Source: an uncultured Rhodospirillales bacterium
Lineage (GTDB): Bacteria; Pseudomonadota; Alphaproteobacteria; Azospirillales; Azospirillaceae
Reading direction: 5' to 3'
Length of the DNA: 45,476 nucleotides
Assembly: GCA_903856295.1 (NCBI GenBank)
Contig: CAIOBP010000253.1
Location: 1-45,476, forward strand
Positions 28,368-37,533 of the stretch are shown here, one piece after another (the first letter of the stretch is position 1; every line of letters begins with the position of its first letter). Made by a program: the position numbers and the translations under genes. Under the pieces are notes generated by a model. That model was given only the letters and a program-made list of their open reading frames with translations, was not told the origin of the DNA and did no database searches.

Positions 28368-28772
28368 TTGAAAAAGGCATGCATATTGGTGGCGTTAGTG
28401 CTATTTCAGGCCGCGTGCCATGTGTCGACCCCTTCTTTGTCGATTGCAACAACGGAGAGGGTTGATGAAGTCGAGGCGGGAGACTCGAAACTTACTTGTA
28501 CAGAAATGTTGACTCATATTAAGTATCTTAAAGATCTATCCGAGATGTCAAAGCAAAACATTAATTCGATCCGGATTTCGCGTGAACACTACCGACCATC
28601 TACTCCAGGCGGTGGTTTGTTTGATTCTGTTCCTGGGATTGGGGAGAGTGCGATTGACAAGGCGAATCGTAGAATGAGAGAGAGCAACCTAGAGGATTAT
28701 GAAAGGGAGAACTCGGCCCGGATAGAGAGCAGAAGATCGATGCTGGTGGATATGCATAACAGAAAGTGCTAA
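28368..28772 (+). CDS. Small lipoprotein 3, TTG start
   Basis: A 134-residue lipoprotein. TTG 28368 follows GGGGGAGG at 5 bp and gives the signal KKACILVALVLFQAAC with acylated Cys17. No other start yields such a signal. The mature part is helical and charged (EMLTHIKYLKDLSEMSKQN ... YERENSARIESRRSML) and ends in Cys. It is not visibly related to the two preceding lipoproteins but shares their lower GC content. No family recognised. Confidence 0.6.
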   Translation: MKKACILVALVLFQAACHVSTPSLSIATTERVDEVEAGDSKLTCTEMLTHIKYLKDLSEMSKQNINSIRISREHYRPSTPGGGLFDSVPGIGESAIDKANRRMRESNLEDYERENSARIESRRSMLVDMHNRKC

Positions 28773-28983
28773 GCTCGGGACTTGGTTTCTTTTACTGATC
28801 ATCTGTGGTTGTAAGAGTTTGGCTTGAAGCCGTGAATTTGTTGCGCTTGTTCTGCCGTGGGCGGCACGGCGGACGTCCTTTGGACGGCGGATTATACTCA
28901 GTGGCGGGGAGAGCTGTTTTTTCACACCGGCTGTCCCGGTTGGTTCAACAGCGCATGGCGCTTTGGTCGAGGATACTTGTCCA

Positions 28984-29529
28984 GTGTCACGCTTCAGTCA
29001 GCAAGATGCCGAACCGTTCGAACACGAGGGGTTTCAGGCGAAGGCTCTGGTGAAGTGGTTCAACGTCACCAAGGGCTTCGGGTTTGTCGCTCCGGTCGAC
29101 GGCACTCCGGACGCTTTCCTTCACATCTCCGTGCTCAGCCGGGCCGGGCTTCAGGAGCTGGCCGACGGCACCGAGATCGAATGCCGGATCACCCAGGGGC
29201 CGAAGGGGCCGCAGGTGGTCCGCATCGTCGAGGTGCTCGGCGGCGCTCCGGCCGGATGCCCGGACGGCGCCCGTGCCGGCGGACGTGATCGCCGGTGCTC
29301 CGAGGCCGCTTCCGGCCCGACCGCCGAAATGTCGGGGACGGTCAAGTGGTTCAAACCCGACAAGGGCTTCGGCTTCGTTACCGCCGACGATTCCTCCAAG
29401 GACGTTTTTGTCCATAAGAGCGTTCTGCGCCGCTGCGGCCTGAGCCAGCTCGAAGCCGGCCAGCGGGTGCAAATGAAGGTTCTAGAGGCGCAAAAGGGCC
29501 GCGAAGCCACCTGGGTGCTGCCACTCTGA
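28984..29529 (+). CDS. Double cold-shock-domain protein
   Basis: A 181-residue nucleic-acid-binding protein with two cold-shock domains. The first (about residues 20-85) has VKWFNVTKGFGFVAP and AFLHISVL. The second (about 115-180) has VKWFKPDKGFGFVTA and VFVHKSVL. Each has RNP1-like and RNP2-like motifs. A Gly/Arg/Ala-rich linker joins them. Such tandem proteins are typical of alphaproteobacteria and act as RNA chaperones, often in stationary phase. The start is uncertain: GTG 28984 has GAGG about 11 bp upstream, and TTG 28963 is the alternative. The 210-bp leader before it may be regulatory. Confidence 0.87.
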   Translation: MSRFSQQDAEPFEHEGFQAKALVKWFNVTKGFGFVAPVDGTPDAFLHISVLSRAGLQELADGTEIECRITQGPKGPQVVRIVEVLGGAPAGCPDGARAGGRDRRCSEAASGPTAEMSGTVKWFKPDKGFGFVTADDSSKDVFVHKSVLRRCGLSQLEAGQRVQMKVLEAQKGREATWVLPL

Positions 29530-29627
29530 CCCGCGCGCCCGCACACTCGGCCGTACCCCGGTCTACCCCTGCGGCGCGTATGGTGCTATGGTCCGCCGCA
29601 CCGCGAGACCCTGGGGGAGAATGAGCA

Positions 29628-31280
29628 ATGCCGAGCTTAACCGCGAGCCCTGCCTGGCAGGCCCTGGCCCGTCATCGCCGCGACATGGGGGCTGTCTCCA
29701 CACGGTCGCTGTTCGCGGCGGACCCCGAGCGCTACCGGCGTTTCAGTCTTGAGGCTTGCGGCATCCGGCTCGATTACTCCAAGAACCGCATCACCGCCGA
29801 AACTCTCGAGCTGCTGACCGGCCTTGCCCGCGAGCGCGATCTTGAGGGCCTCCGGGAGCAGCTGTTTTCCGGCAGCGCCATCAACACCACCGAGAACCGG
29901 GCGGTTCTGCACACGGCACTGCGTCAGCGTCACGACGCCCCGGTGACCCCCGACGGCGGCCCCGACGTCATCCCGGAGGTTCGGGCGGTGATGCAGCGGC
30001 TCGGCGCCTTCGTCGATGGTGTGCGCTTCGGCTCGGTCACCGGCCTTTCCGGCCGGCGCTTCAAGGACGTCGTCAACATCGGCATCGGCGGCTCGGATCT
30101 CGGCCCGCTGATGGTGGTCGAGGCGCTGCGGCCTTATCAGCACCCCGACCTGCGGATTCGCTTCGTTTCCAATGTCGACGGCACCCATCTCTACGACACC
30201 CTCGACTGGCTCGATCCCGAAACCACCCTGTTCATCATCACCTCGAAGACCTTCACCACCGAGGAAACCATGACCAACGCCCGCAGCGCGCGGGACTGGT
30301 TCCTTGGCGAGGGCGGCACCGAGGCCGACATCGGCAAGCACTTCATCGCGGTTTCGGCCAACACCGCCGAAGTCGCCAAATTCGGCATCGGCCCCGAGTC
30401 GACCTTCAACTTCTGGGAGTGGGTCGGCGGCCGCTTCAGCCTGTGGTCGGCGGTCGGGCTGCCGATGGCCATGGCCATCGGCATGGAGCGCTTCGACCGT
30501 CTGCTGGCCGGCGCCCACGCCATGGACGAGCATTTCCACACCGCGCCGCTGGAAGCCAACATGCCGGCGCTGCTGGGGCTGCTCGGGGTTTGGGCGATCA
30601 ATTTCTGGGACGCCCCGGCCCACGCCGTGGTGCCCTACGACCAGTATCTCCACCGCCTGCCGGCCTACCTCCAGCAGCTCGACATGGAGTCCAACGGCAA
30701 GTCGGTGGATCGCGACGGCAACCGGGTCGATTACGCCACCGCGCCCGTGATCTTCGGCGAGCCCGGGACCAACGCCCAGCACTCCTTCTTCCAGTTGCTC
30801 CACCAGGGCACGCGGCCGATTCCGGTGGATTTCCTGGCCGCCGCCGAGTCGCACAACCCCTTCGGCGATCATCACCGGCTGCTGCTGGCCAACATGCTGG
30901 CCCAGTCGGAAGCGCTGATGCGCGGCCGGACCGCCGGAGAGGCCCGCGCCGAACTGGAAGCCGCCGGCACCCCGGCCGCGCGCCTGGATGCGCTGCTGCC
31001 CCACAAGGTGTTCGAGGGTAACCGGCCGAGCAACGCCCTGCTCTACAAGAAGCTCGATCCCTACACTCTCGGCGCCCTGATCGCGCTCTACGAGCACAAA
31101 ATCTTCGTCCAGGGCGTGATCTGGAACCTCAATTCCTTCGACCAGTGGGGCGTCGAACTGGGCAAGGCGCTGGCCCGCACCACCGGTGCCGAGTTGGCCG
31201 GCGCTCCGGCCGCCGATCACGACAGTTCGACCGCCGGCCAGTTGCTGTGGCTGCGCGAGCGGATGGCCACCGAATCGTGA
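29628..31280 (+). CDS. pgi: Glucose-6-phosphate isomerase
   Basis: A 550-residue enzyme that interconverts glucose-6-phosphate and fructose-6-phosphate. Signature segments: [12 protein letters not shown] near residue 150, [13 protein letters not shown] near 180, [12 protein letters not shown] near 205 and [20 protein letters not shown] near 380. The catalytic Lys region with [11 protein letters not shown] is near 500. GGGGGAG precedes the ATG. Its TGA overlaps the mutL GTG start (GTGA), giving a pgi-mutL pair, an unusual functional pairing held together by translation coupling. Confidence 0.96.
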   Translation: MPSLTASPAWQALARHRRDMGAVSTRSLFAADPERYRRFSLEACGIRLDYSKNRITAETLELLTGLARERDLEGLREQLFSGSAINTTENRAVLHTALRQRHDAPVTPDGGPDVIPEVRAVMQRLGAFVDGVRFGSVTGLSGRRFKDVVNIGIGGSDLGPLMVVEALRPYQHPDLRIRFVSNVDGTHLYDTLDWLDPETTLFIITSKTFTTEETMTNARSARDWFLGEGGTEADIGKHFIAVSANTAEVAKFGIGPESTFNFWEWVGGRFSLWSAVGLPMAMAIGMERFDRLLAGAHAMDEHFHTAPLEANMPALLGLLGVWAINFWDAPAHAVVPYDQYLHRLPAYLQQLDMESNGKSVDRDGNRVDYATAPVIFGEPGTNAQHSFFQLLHQGTRPIPVDFLAAAESHNPFGDHHRLLLANMLAQSEALMRGRTAGEARAELEAAGTPAARLDALLPHKVFEGNRPSNALLYKKLDPYTLGALIALYEHKIFVQGVIWNLNSFDQWGVELGKALARTTGAELAGAPAADHDSSTAGQLLWLRERMATES

Positions 31281-33142
31281 CCATCCGCCGCCTGCCCGAG
31301 ACCCTGATCAATCAGATCGCCGCCGGTGAAGTGGTCGAGCGGCCAGCGGCGGCGGTCAAGGAACTGGTCGAAAACGCCATCGACGCCGGCGCCACCCGCA
31401 TCGATGTGCTGGTGCGCGACGGCGGCCGGACGGCGATCACCATCATCGACGATGGAAGCGGCATGTCGGCCGCCGATCTGGCTTTGGCGGTCGAGCGCCA
31501 CGCCACCTCGAAACTCCCCGATGGCGATCTCGAAGCGGTGGCCACCCTGGGCTTTCGCGGCGAGGCCCTGCCCTCGATCGGCGCCGTCAGCCGGCTGACC
31601 CTGACCAGCCGTCAGCGCGGCGCCGACAGCGCCTGGGCGATCACCGTCGAGGGCGGCGCGGTCGGCGCGGTGGTTCCGGCCGCTCACCCCCAGGGCACCC
31701 GGGTCGAGGTCCGCGACCTGTTCTATGCCGTGCCGGCCCGGCTGAAATTCCTCAAGGCGCCGCGCACCGAACAGGATCATATCGAGGATGTGCTCCAGCG
31801 CCTCGCCATGGCCCACCCGGAAATCGCCTTCAGCTTCACCGCTGGCGAAGGCGGCAAGGCGGCGCTGCGCTACGCCGCCGGTCAGGGCGATCTGCTCGAT
31901 GTCCGGCTCGGCCGCCTCGCCGCCGTGCTCGGGCGCGATTTCGGCGACAGCGCGGTGGCGGTCAACGGCGCGCGCGACGGCATGAGCCTGACCGGCTTCG
32001 TCGGCCTGCCGACCTTCAACCGCCCGACCAGCCGCGAGCAATATCTCTATGTCAACGGCCGGCCGGTGCGCGACAAGCTGCTGTTCGGCGCCGTGCGCGG
32101 CGCTTATGGCGATTTGATGCCCCGCGACCGCCATCCGGCGCTGGTGCTGTTTCTCGAGCTGCCCGGCTGCGAGGTCGACGTCAATGTCCACCCGGCCAAG
32201 ACCGAGGTGCGCTTTCGCGACGGGCAGTCGGTGCGCGGGCTGATGGTCGGCGCCATCCGGCAGGCGCTGGCCGGGGCCGGCCCCGCCGTCGCGCCCAGTG
32301 TTTCGGGCGCCGCGCTCGATGTCCTCGCGCCCCGGCCCGCGCCCACCCCGTCCACCACGAGCGGCGGCTACCGGCCGAGTTATGGCGGCGGCGGGTATGG
32401 CGGGGGCGGGTATGGGGCGGGCTATAGCCAGCCGCCGCCACCGGTGCCGCGCGGTCTTGCCGAGTCGAGCTTCGCCTGGCAGGCACCGCTGACGCCCGCC
32501 GGGCGGCCGATGACCCCGGAAGCGGACACCGCCCAGCCACCACCCGAGCCCGCCGCCTTCCCGCTCGGGGTCGCGCGGGCGCAGCTGCACAACACCTACA
32601 TCGTCGCCGAGACCGCCGAGGGCGTGGTGCTGGTCGATCAGCACGCCGCCCACGAGCGTCTGGTCTATGAAAAGCTCAAGACCGCCCTGCTCGACGGCGC
32701 GCGCGCCCTGCCCGCCCAGGGCTTGCTGATGCCCGAGGTGGTCGAGGTCGGCGACGGCGCCGCCCGCCGTCTGCTCGCCCGCGCCGATGAGCTGTCCCGG
32801 CTCGGCCTTGGGTTGGAGTCCTTCGGAGTCGGCGCGGTGCTGGTGCGCGAGGTGCCGGCCCTGCTCGGTCAGGCCGATGTCAAAGCCCTGGTGCGCGATC
32901 TCGCCGACCAGCTCGCCGAACTCGACGACGCCCCGGCCCTGCGCGACCGGCTCGACGAGGTCTGCGCCTCCATCGCCTGTCACGGCTCGGTGCGCGCCGG
33001 CCGCGTCCTCTCGGCCGAGGAGATGAACGCCCTGCTGCGCCAGATGGAGCAAATGCCCCACTCCGGCCAATGCAGCCACGGCCGCCCGACCTATGTCGAA
33101 CTCCGCAAAGCCGACCTGGAGCGGCTGTTCGAACGCCGGTGA
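31277..33142 (+). CDS. mutL: DNA mismatch repair protein MutL, endonuclease type
   Basis: A 621-residue protein. The N-terminal GHKL ATPase shows [26 protein letters not shown] and [10 protein letters not shown]. Residues about 340-430 form a Pro/Gly/Tyr-rich linker. The C-terminal domain has the metal-binding endonuclease motif [12 protein letters not shown] (near 453), [10 protein letters not shown] and [11 protein letters not shown]. These define a nicking MutL that does not need MutH. GTG 31277 overlaps the pgi stop and matches the conserved [19 protein letters not shown]-terminus. Confidence 0.96.
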   Translation: MTIRRLPETLINQIAAGEVVERPAAAVKELVENAIDAGATRIDVLVRDGGRTAITIIDDGSGMSAADLALAVERHATSKLPDGDLEAVATLGFRGEALPSIGAVSRLTLTSRQRGADSAWAITVEGGAVGAVVPAAHPQGTRVEVRDLFYAVPARLKFLKAPRTEQDHIEDVLQRLAMAHPEIAFSFTAGEGGKAALRYAAGQGDLLDVRLGRLAAVLGRDFGDSAVAVNGARDGMSLTGFVGLPTFNRPTSREQYLYVNGRPVRDKLLFGAVRGAYGDLMPRDRHPALVLFLELPGCEVDVNVHPAKTEVRFRDGQSVRGLMVGAIRQALAGAGPAVAPSVSGAALDVLAPRPAPTPSTTSGGYRPSYGGGGYGGGGYGAGYSQPPPPVPRGLAESSFAWQAPLTPAGRPMTPEADTAQPPPEPAAFPLGVARAQLHNTYIVAETAEGVVLVDQHAAHERLVYEKLKTALLDGARALPAQGLLMPEVVEVGDGAARRLLARADELSRLGLGLESFGVGAVLVREVPALLGQADVKALVRDLADQLAELDDAPALRDRLDEVCASIACHGSVRAGRVLSAEEMNALLRQMEQMPHSGQCSHGRPTYVELRKADLERLFERR

Positions 33143-33179
33143 GATTTTTGGAGGGTTTGGAGGGTTTTCGGGGCGATTC

Positions 33180-33208
33180 TTGTTTTTCGGGTCGGATTGA
33201 CCTATAGT
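33180..33208 (+). promoter_or_regulatory. Promoter between mutL and coaE
   Basis: TTGTTT (33180-33185), a 17-bp spacer and TATAGT (33203-33208) form a good sigma-70-type promoter in the 292-bp mutL-coaE gap. Transcription should begin near 33214, at the edge of a strongly structured segment and 220 bp before coaE. Confidence 0.5.
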
Positions 33209-33211
33209 TCG

Positions 33212-33385
33212 AAGGTGGCCGACGGGTGGTGGTACACCCGCCGGCTTACTCCTAGGCCCGGGTTCTGGTCAGGCGGATTTTAAGCCGCCAGCCCCTCCAC
33301 CGGAGCACCAGGAGGAAGGGCATTTTGGGCATGCCTCGTTCTCCTTCTTGACACGGCGGGCGCCTATTCGCCCGCCGTCGTCATT
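33212..33385 (+). ncRNA. Candidate structured small RNA or coaE leader
   Basis: Downstream of the promoter the plus strand can form, in order: a 10-bp hairpin GCCG-A-CGGGTG / CACCCG-C-CGGC (33218-33245), and a three-way junction closed by GCCC/GGGC (33256-33259 with 33318-33321) and CTGGT/ACCAG. The junction arms are GGCGG/CCGCC (33272-33289) and CTCC/GGAG (33295-33305). A 9-bp GC hairpin CGGCGGGCG/CGCCCGCCG follows near 33354-33377. GAAGG (33211) can pair with CCTTC (33343) to close the whole. I do not recognise a known RNA family; 6S RNA or a leader are possibilities. Because the stems are palindromic, the minus strand folds similarly. Confidence 0.35.
33252..33332 (-). CDS. Possible small basic protein (26 aa) antisense to the structured segment
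   Basis: On the minus strand AAGGAG stands 8-9 bp before ATG 33332, followed by a 26-residue frame MPKMPFLLVLRWRGWRLKIR plus a short basic end, TAG at 33252. A strong ribosome binding site and an amphipathic Trp/Arg-rich sequence make it worth recording. The same bases are the core of the candidate RNA on the other strand, so at most one reading may be biologically meaningful. Confidence 0.3.
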   Translation of the reverse strand: MPKMPFLLVLRWRGWRLKIRLTRTRA

Positions 33386-33434
33386 TATAAGTGGGCCAAA
33401 GCCCCCCAGCGATGAATTTCTTCGAGCCCACCGC

Positions 33435-34085
33435 ATGATCATCCTCGGCCTCACCGGCTCCATCGGCATGGGAAAAAGCACCGCCGCCGGCATGATGCGC
33501 CGGTTGGGCGTCCCGGTGCATGACGCCGACCGGGTGGTCCATGGCCTGCTCGGGCGTGGCGGCGCGGCGGTGGCCCGGATCGAGCACCTGTTCGGTCGGG
33601 ATGTCATTCGCGATGGCGCCGTCGACCGGCCCAAGCTCGGCGCCAAGGTCTTCGGCGATCCCGCGGCGCTGAAAAGGCTGGAGGCGATTCTGCATCCGCT
33701 GGTCCGGCGGGCCGAACGGCGCTTTCTCGCCCAGGCGGCGACGCGGCGAACCAGGGTGGCGGCGCTGGACATTCCCCTGCTGTTCGAGACCGGCGGTGAA
33801 CGGCGGGTCGACGTCACCCTGGTGGTGACCGCGCCGGCCTTCATTCAGCGCCTCCGCGTGCTCGCCCGACCGGGAATGAGCGCGGAGAGGCTCGCTTCCA
33901 TCCTCAAGCGCCAGACCCCGGACGCCGAAAAGCGCCGCCGCGCCGATTTCGTCATCCAGACCGGCCTCGGCAAAGCCCCGGCCTTGCGCCGGCTCAAGCG
34001 GATCGTCAAAATCATCCGCGCCCGCCCCGGCCATCACTGGCCGCCTCGTCGCCCCCTGCCCTTCGCCGGAAACCGCCATGCGTGA
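33435..34085 (+). CDS. coaE: Dephospho-CoA kinase
   Basis: A 216-residue kinase for the last step of coenzyme A synthesis (phosphorylation of the 3'-hydroxyl of dephospho-CoA). The P-loop GLTGSIGMGKST is at residues 5-16, followed by HDADRVVH (substrate Asp) near 33 and LDIPLLFETG near 115. ATG 33435 gives the conserved MIILGLTGSIG start. The stop overlaps the dnaQ start by 8 bases, so the two are translated together. This is the alphaproteobacterial coaE-dnaQ pair. Confidence 0.95.
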   Translation: MIILGLTGSIGMGKSTAAGMMRRLGVPVHDADRVVHGLLGRGGAAVARIEHLFGRDVIRDGAVDRPKLGAKVFGDPAALKRLEAILHPLVRRAERRFLAQAATRRTRVAALDIPLLFETGGERRVDVTLVVTAPAFIQRLRVLARPGMSAERLASILKRQTPDAEKRRRADFVIQTGLGKAPALRRLKRIVKIIRARPGHHWPPRRPLPFAGNRHA

Positions 34086-34755
34086 GATCGTCCTCGACAC
34101 CGAAACCACCGGCTTCAAGCCCGAGGAAGGCCACCGGGTGATCGAAATCGGCTGCGTCGAGTTGATCAATCACCTGCCCTCGGGCCAAACCCGGCAGTGG
34201 TACATCAATCCCGAACGCGAAGTCCCCGAGGATGCGGTGCGCGTCCACGGCATCACCACCGCGTTCCTCGCCGACAAGCCGCTGTTTCGGGAGATCGCCG
34301 TCGAGTTCCTCGACTTCATGGCAGATTCGCCGCTGATCGCCCACAACGCCACCTTCGACGTCAACTTCCTCAACGCCGAACTGAAGCGGCTCGCCCTGCC
34401 CGGCGTCGCGCCCGGCCGCACGGTCATCGACACCGTGCAACTCGCCCGCCAGAAATTCCCCGGTGCCGGCGCCAGCCTCGATGCCCTGTGCAAGCGCTTC
34501 GGCATCGATAATTCCGGACGCAGCCTCCACGGCGCCTTGCTCGACTCGACGCTGCTCGCCGAGGTCTACCTGGAACTGCTGGGCGGCCGCCAAACCGGCT
34601 TCACCCTCGCCAGCCCAGGCACCGTGGCTCAGACCCAGACCCGGATCACCCGCACGCCACGCCCGGCCCGACCCCACGCCCCAAGCGCCGAGGAGCAGGA
34701 AGCCCATGGCGCCCTGCTGAAAAAGCTCAAGGCGCCGCTCTGGCTGGCCCAGTAA
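34078..34755 (+). CDS. dnaQ: DNA polymerase III epsilon subunit (proofreading exonuclease)
   Basis: A 225-residue DEDDh 3'-5' exonuclease. ExoI LDTETTGFKPEEGHRVIEIG is at the N-terminus, ExoII HNATFDVNFLN near residue 90 and ExoIII HGALLDSTLLAEVY near 155. The C-terminal 40 residues, rich in Arg/Pro, lead to a short helix expected to hold the polymerase alpha subunit. The start lies within the end of coaE. A bidirectional hairpin follows at 34763. Confidence 0.95.
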   Translation: MREIVLDTETTGFKPEEGHRVIEIGCVELINHLPSGQTRQWYINPEREVPEDAVRVHGITTAFLADKPLFREIAVEFLDFMADSPLIAHNATFDVNFLNAELKRLALPGVAPGRTVIDTVQLARQKFPGAGASLDALCKRFGIDNSGRSLHGALLDSTLLAEVYLELLGGRQTGFTLASPGTVAQTQTRITRTPRPARPHAPSAEEQEAHGALLKKLKAPLWLAQ

Positions 34756-34762
34756 CACCGTT

Positions 34763-34790
34763 TCCCGCCGGTCAGACCCCATCGGCGGGA
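34763..34790. terminator. Hairpin between convergent dnaQ and the thioredoxin-domain gene
   Basis: TCCCGCCG (34763-34770) pairs with CGGCGGGA (34783-34790) around a 12-nt loop, in the 42-bp gap between two gene ends. It has no U-tract, but its position suits a shared terminator. Confidence 0.5.
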
Positions 34791-34797
34791 TACCGCT

Positions 34798-36843
34798 TCA
34801 GCCCCCGAGTATTTCACGTGAAACATTTTCCCCACCGCTCCGGGCCAGAAGCAGCGCCGCCCGCAGAGTTTCGGCCTCGGTATGGGGCGGGCTGCAACTC
34901 TGGCCGGCGCAGATGATGGCGTGCGGCGGCAGCCTCTGGCCCTGATCATCCTCGGGGATCACAGGAACCAGCACCCGGTCGGGCAGCGACAGCCGGGTCA
35001 CCGCGCGCCGCAATGCCGTGGTCCCGGCATCTTCAGCAGGCCCGGTCAGGGTCACCACCAGCGCCCGCTCGAGACCATCCGCCTGATTGAGCAGAGTGGC
35101 CAGCGCCAGGGCATTGTGGGCCAGCCCGCCGGAAAAGGCGCCGATCACCGCCTCCGCCCGCTCGCGAAAAACCACGTCGCCGGTAAGATGAAACAGCCGC
35201 GCCAGCCCCCCGACCATCAGCGCGTTGCCGCTGGGAGTGGCGGTATCGTGGGCAATGCGCGGACGGACAATGGTCGGTTCGGCATCGTCGGCGGTGAAAA
35301 AATAGCCGCCATGCGCGCCATCCCAGAAGTGCCGGTCAACCACGCCCTGCCAGTGCCGGGCGCGTTCGATCAACTCGGAGCGCCCGGACGCCTCATGAAG
35401 CGCCAAGGCCGCGCCGATCATGGCGGCGTAGTCGTCGAGGGTTCCGGGATAGCCGGCACGACCGGCGCACCAGCTGTGGCACAGCCGGTCGCCGGTGCCC
35501 AGCAGCGCACAAACCCGCGCGAACGCCACTTCGGCCGCATTCACCCAGTCCGGGCGCTCGAAAGCCAGCCCGGCGCGGGCCAGGGCGGCAATGGCCAGAC
35601 CATTCCAATCGGCCAGCACCTTGTCATCCCGAGCCGGCGGCACCCGAGCCGTCCGCACCGTCAGCAACCGGCGGCGCAACTCCCGGAGTCGCGTCTCGTC
35701 GGCGGCATCGCCATAATCGGGAGTGTGGCGGCGGTTGAGGATCGACGCGCCCTCCCAGTTGCCACCGGGCGCAACGTCGTAAACCGCGCGAAACCAGGGG
35801 CCATCGACACCCAGCACCCGGTCGATCTCTTCGACCGACCAGACATAATAGCGGCCCTCATGGTGCTCGCTGTCGGCATCGAGAGTGCCGGCGAAGGCGC
35901 CATCGGCGGTCACCATCTCGCGCAGCAACCACGCCACGGTCTCGGCCACCCGGTCGGCAAACAGCGGCGCGCTGGTATCCTGCCAGACCAGCGTCAGCAG
36001 ATCGATCAACTGGGCATTGTCGTAGAGCATCTTTTCGAAGTGCGGCACCAGCCACTCCGGATCGGTCGAGTAGCGGGCGAAACCGCCGCCGAGATGATCG
36101 TAGAGCCCGCCCTGGGACATTCGGGTCAAGGTCAGGACCACGGCGTTACGGTAACGCGAATCGCCGGTGCGCAGGCAGGCCCGCCACAGCAGCTCGAACA
36201 CCGGGCAATGGGGAAATTTCGGCGCCTCGCCGATGCCGCCGAACACCGGATCGACCAGCCGCGACAGCCGCTCGGCGACGCCGCGGGCGAGCCCCGGCCC
36301 GATCGCCCCCTGGCTCACCTCGGCGTTGATCGCGGCCAGCCGGCTCCCGAGAGACGCCGCCGCGCGCGCCACGCTCTCCGGCCGGTCGCGGTAGCTCGCG
36401 GCGATCTGGGTCAGCACCTCCAGGATGCCGGCCCGGCCATAGCGCGGCTTCGGCGGAAAATAGGTGCCGCCCCAGAACGGCACGCGATCGGGAGTGAGAA
36501 ACATGGTCAACGGCCAGCCGCCGCTCTGGTTCATCGCCGCCAGCGCGTTCTGATAAATCTGATCGAGATCGGGCCGCTCCTCGCGATCGACCTTGACCGG
36601 CACCACCAGCCGGTTGATCTCGGCCGCGATCCCGGGGTTCTCGAAACTCTCCCGCGCCATGACATGGCACCAGTGACAGGCGGCGTAGCCGATCGACAGC
36701 ATCACCGGCTTGCCCTCGGCGCGGGCGCGGGCAAACGCTGCCTCGCCCCAGCGCTGCCACTGGACCGGATTGTCCCGGTGCTGAAGCAGATAGGGGCTGG
36801 TTTCCCGGGCCATTTCATTCACGGCCGGCGAAAGTTTCAACAT
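34798..36843 (-). CDS. Thioredoxin-domain protein, YyaL/DUF255 family
   Basis: A 681-residue protein. The N-terminal thioredoxin-like DUF255 domain begins [20 protein letters not shown] and has a CHWC redox motif at residues 56-59 and WGGTYFPP near 125. The rest is an (alpha/alpha)6 barrel like N-acylglucosamine 2-epimerases and glycosidases, with [21 protein letters not shown] near 255. The human homologue is SPATA20; the enzymatic role is not established. Its 3' end encodes NVSREI across a parS site. It lies on the opposite strand to dnaQ and DUF6489. Length is normal for the family. Confidence 0.9.
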   Translation of the reverse strand: MLKLSPAVNEMARETSPYLLQHRDNPVQWQRWGEAAFARARAEGKPVMLSIGYAACHWCHVMARESFENPGIAAEINRLVVPVKVDREERPDLDQIYQNALAAMNQSGGWPLTMFLTPDRVPFWGGTYFPPKPRYGRAGILEVLTQIAASYRDRPESVARAAASLGSRLAAINAEVSQGAIGPGLARGVAERLSRLVDPVFGGIGEAPKFPHCPVFELLWRACLRTGDSRYRNAVVLTLTRMSQGGLYDHLGGGFARYSTDPEWLVPHFEKMLYDNAQLIDLLTLVWQDTSAPLFADRVAETVAWLLREMVTADGAFAGTLDADSEHHEGRYYVWSVEEIDRVLGVDGPWFRAVYDVAPGGNWEGASILNRRHTPDYGDAADETRLRELRRRLLTVRTARVPPARDDKVLADWNGLAIAALARAGLAFERPDWVNAAEVAFARVCALLGTGDRLCHSWCAGRAGYPGTLDDYAAMIGAALALHEASGRSELIERARHWQGVVDRHFWDGAHGGYFFTADDAEPTIVRPRIAHDTATPSGNALMVGGLARLFHLTGDVVFRERAEAVIGAFSGGLAHNALALATLLNQADGLERALVVTLTGPAEDAGTTALRRAVTRLSLPDRVLVPVIPEDDQGQRLPPHAIICAGQSCSPPHTEAETLRAALLLARSGGENVSREILGG
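34810..34825. other. parS: parS centromere site (15/16 match)
   Basis: TATTTCACGTGAAACA differs at one position from the universal ParB target TGTTTCACGTGAAACA. It overlaps the 3' end of the DUF255 gene, about 6.6 kb from parA. Confidence 0.8.
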
Positions 36844-36916
36844 GGCGGTTAGTTTCCTTGGCGGGATGAGCTATTCTTCCTCTCATCCCTCATGAGATAG
36901 GTCTGGAGCGGCGTTC

Positions 36917-37168
36917 ATGAAGATCACTGTCAATGTCGATTGTACACCCGAGGAGGCCCGGGCGTTCCTGGGATTGCCGGACCTTCGGCCGCTTCAGGAT
37001 GCTTTTGTCGCTCAGCTCCAGGAGCGCATGACCAGCAATCTTCAAGCGATGGACGGCGAAGCGTTGATGCGCACTTGGCTGCCGACCAGTGTCCAGGGCT
37101 TCGAGCAGATCACGAAGACGATGATGAGCCAACTCGATATCGCCCTCGGACGGGAGCCACGGCCATGA
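36917..37168 (+). CDS. DUF6489 family protein
   Basis: An 83-residue protein, MKITVNVDCTPEEARAFLGL followed by PDLRPLQDAFVAQLQERM and a helix ending SQLDIALGR. This is the conserved alphaproteobacterial DUF6489 sequence pattern. It is predicted to be a short beta strand plus long helices, with no catalytic residues obvious. Its stop overlaps the next start (ATGA), so it is translated with the ferredoxin-like gene. Function unknown. Confidence 0.85.
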   Translation: MKITVNVDCTPEEARAFLGLPDLRPLQDAFVAQLQERMTSNLQAMDGEALMRTWLPTSVQGFEQITKTMMSQLDIALGREPRP

Positions 37169-37530
37169 GCGAACACGCACCCTATTACCGCGCCCACCTG
37201 TTCTTCTGCACCCATAAGCGGTCGGATGACTATCAGCGGCGCGGTTGCGGCCACTTCGATGCCGAGGCCATGGCCAAAACCCTCAAGGCCACGGTGAAGG
37301 AACGCGGTCTGAGCAAGGAGGTTCGCGTCAATCTTTCCGGATGCCTCCATCGCTGCCGTCATGAACCGGTGCTGGTGGTCTATCCCGAAGGCGTCTGGTA
37401 CAGCTTCACCAGCGAGAGCGACCTGCTGGAAATCTTCGAGTCTCATATCGTCGGCGGCAAGCCGGTGGCGCGGCTGCTGCTTCCGGAGCGCGGCGAGGAG
37501 CCGCCGGGCCAGCACCAAACCTTGAAATAG
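37165..37530 (+). CDS. Thioredoxin-like [2Fe-2S] ferredoxin
   Basis: A 121-residue electron carrier with the C-x12-C-x31-C-x3-C pattern of thioredoxin-fold ferredoxins (Cys15, Cys28, Cys60, Cys64). The flanking text HLFFCTHKR, RRGCG and NLSGCLHRC is typical of the Azotobacter FdI/Shethna-like family. It starts inside the DUF6489 stop and ends 3 bp before mnmE, so all three may share a transcript. A link to tRNA modification is possible, since MnmE/G needs reduced flavin, but this is only positional. Confidence 0.9.
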   Translation: MSEHAPYYRAHLFFCTHKRSDDYQRRGCGHFDAEAMAKTLKATVKERGLSKEVRVNLSGCLHRCRHEPVLVVYPEGVWYSFTSESDLLEIFESHIVGGKPVARLLLPERGEEPPGQHQTLK

Positions 37531-37533
37531 GTC

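Noticed and set aside
28805-29053. Short plus-strand frame before the cold-shock gene
   Set aside because: Its Arg-rich, unstructured translation overlaps the leader of the cold-shock gene and has no signal or family feature.
33212-33385. Structured region considered as RNase P RNA, tmRNA or SRP RNA
   Set aside because: None of the conserved core sequences of those RNAs is present; only an unclassified fold can be supported.
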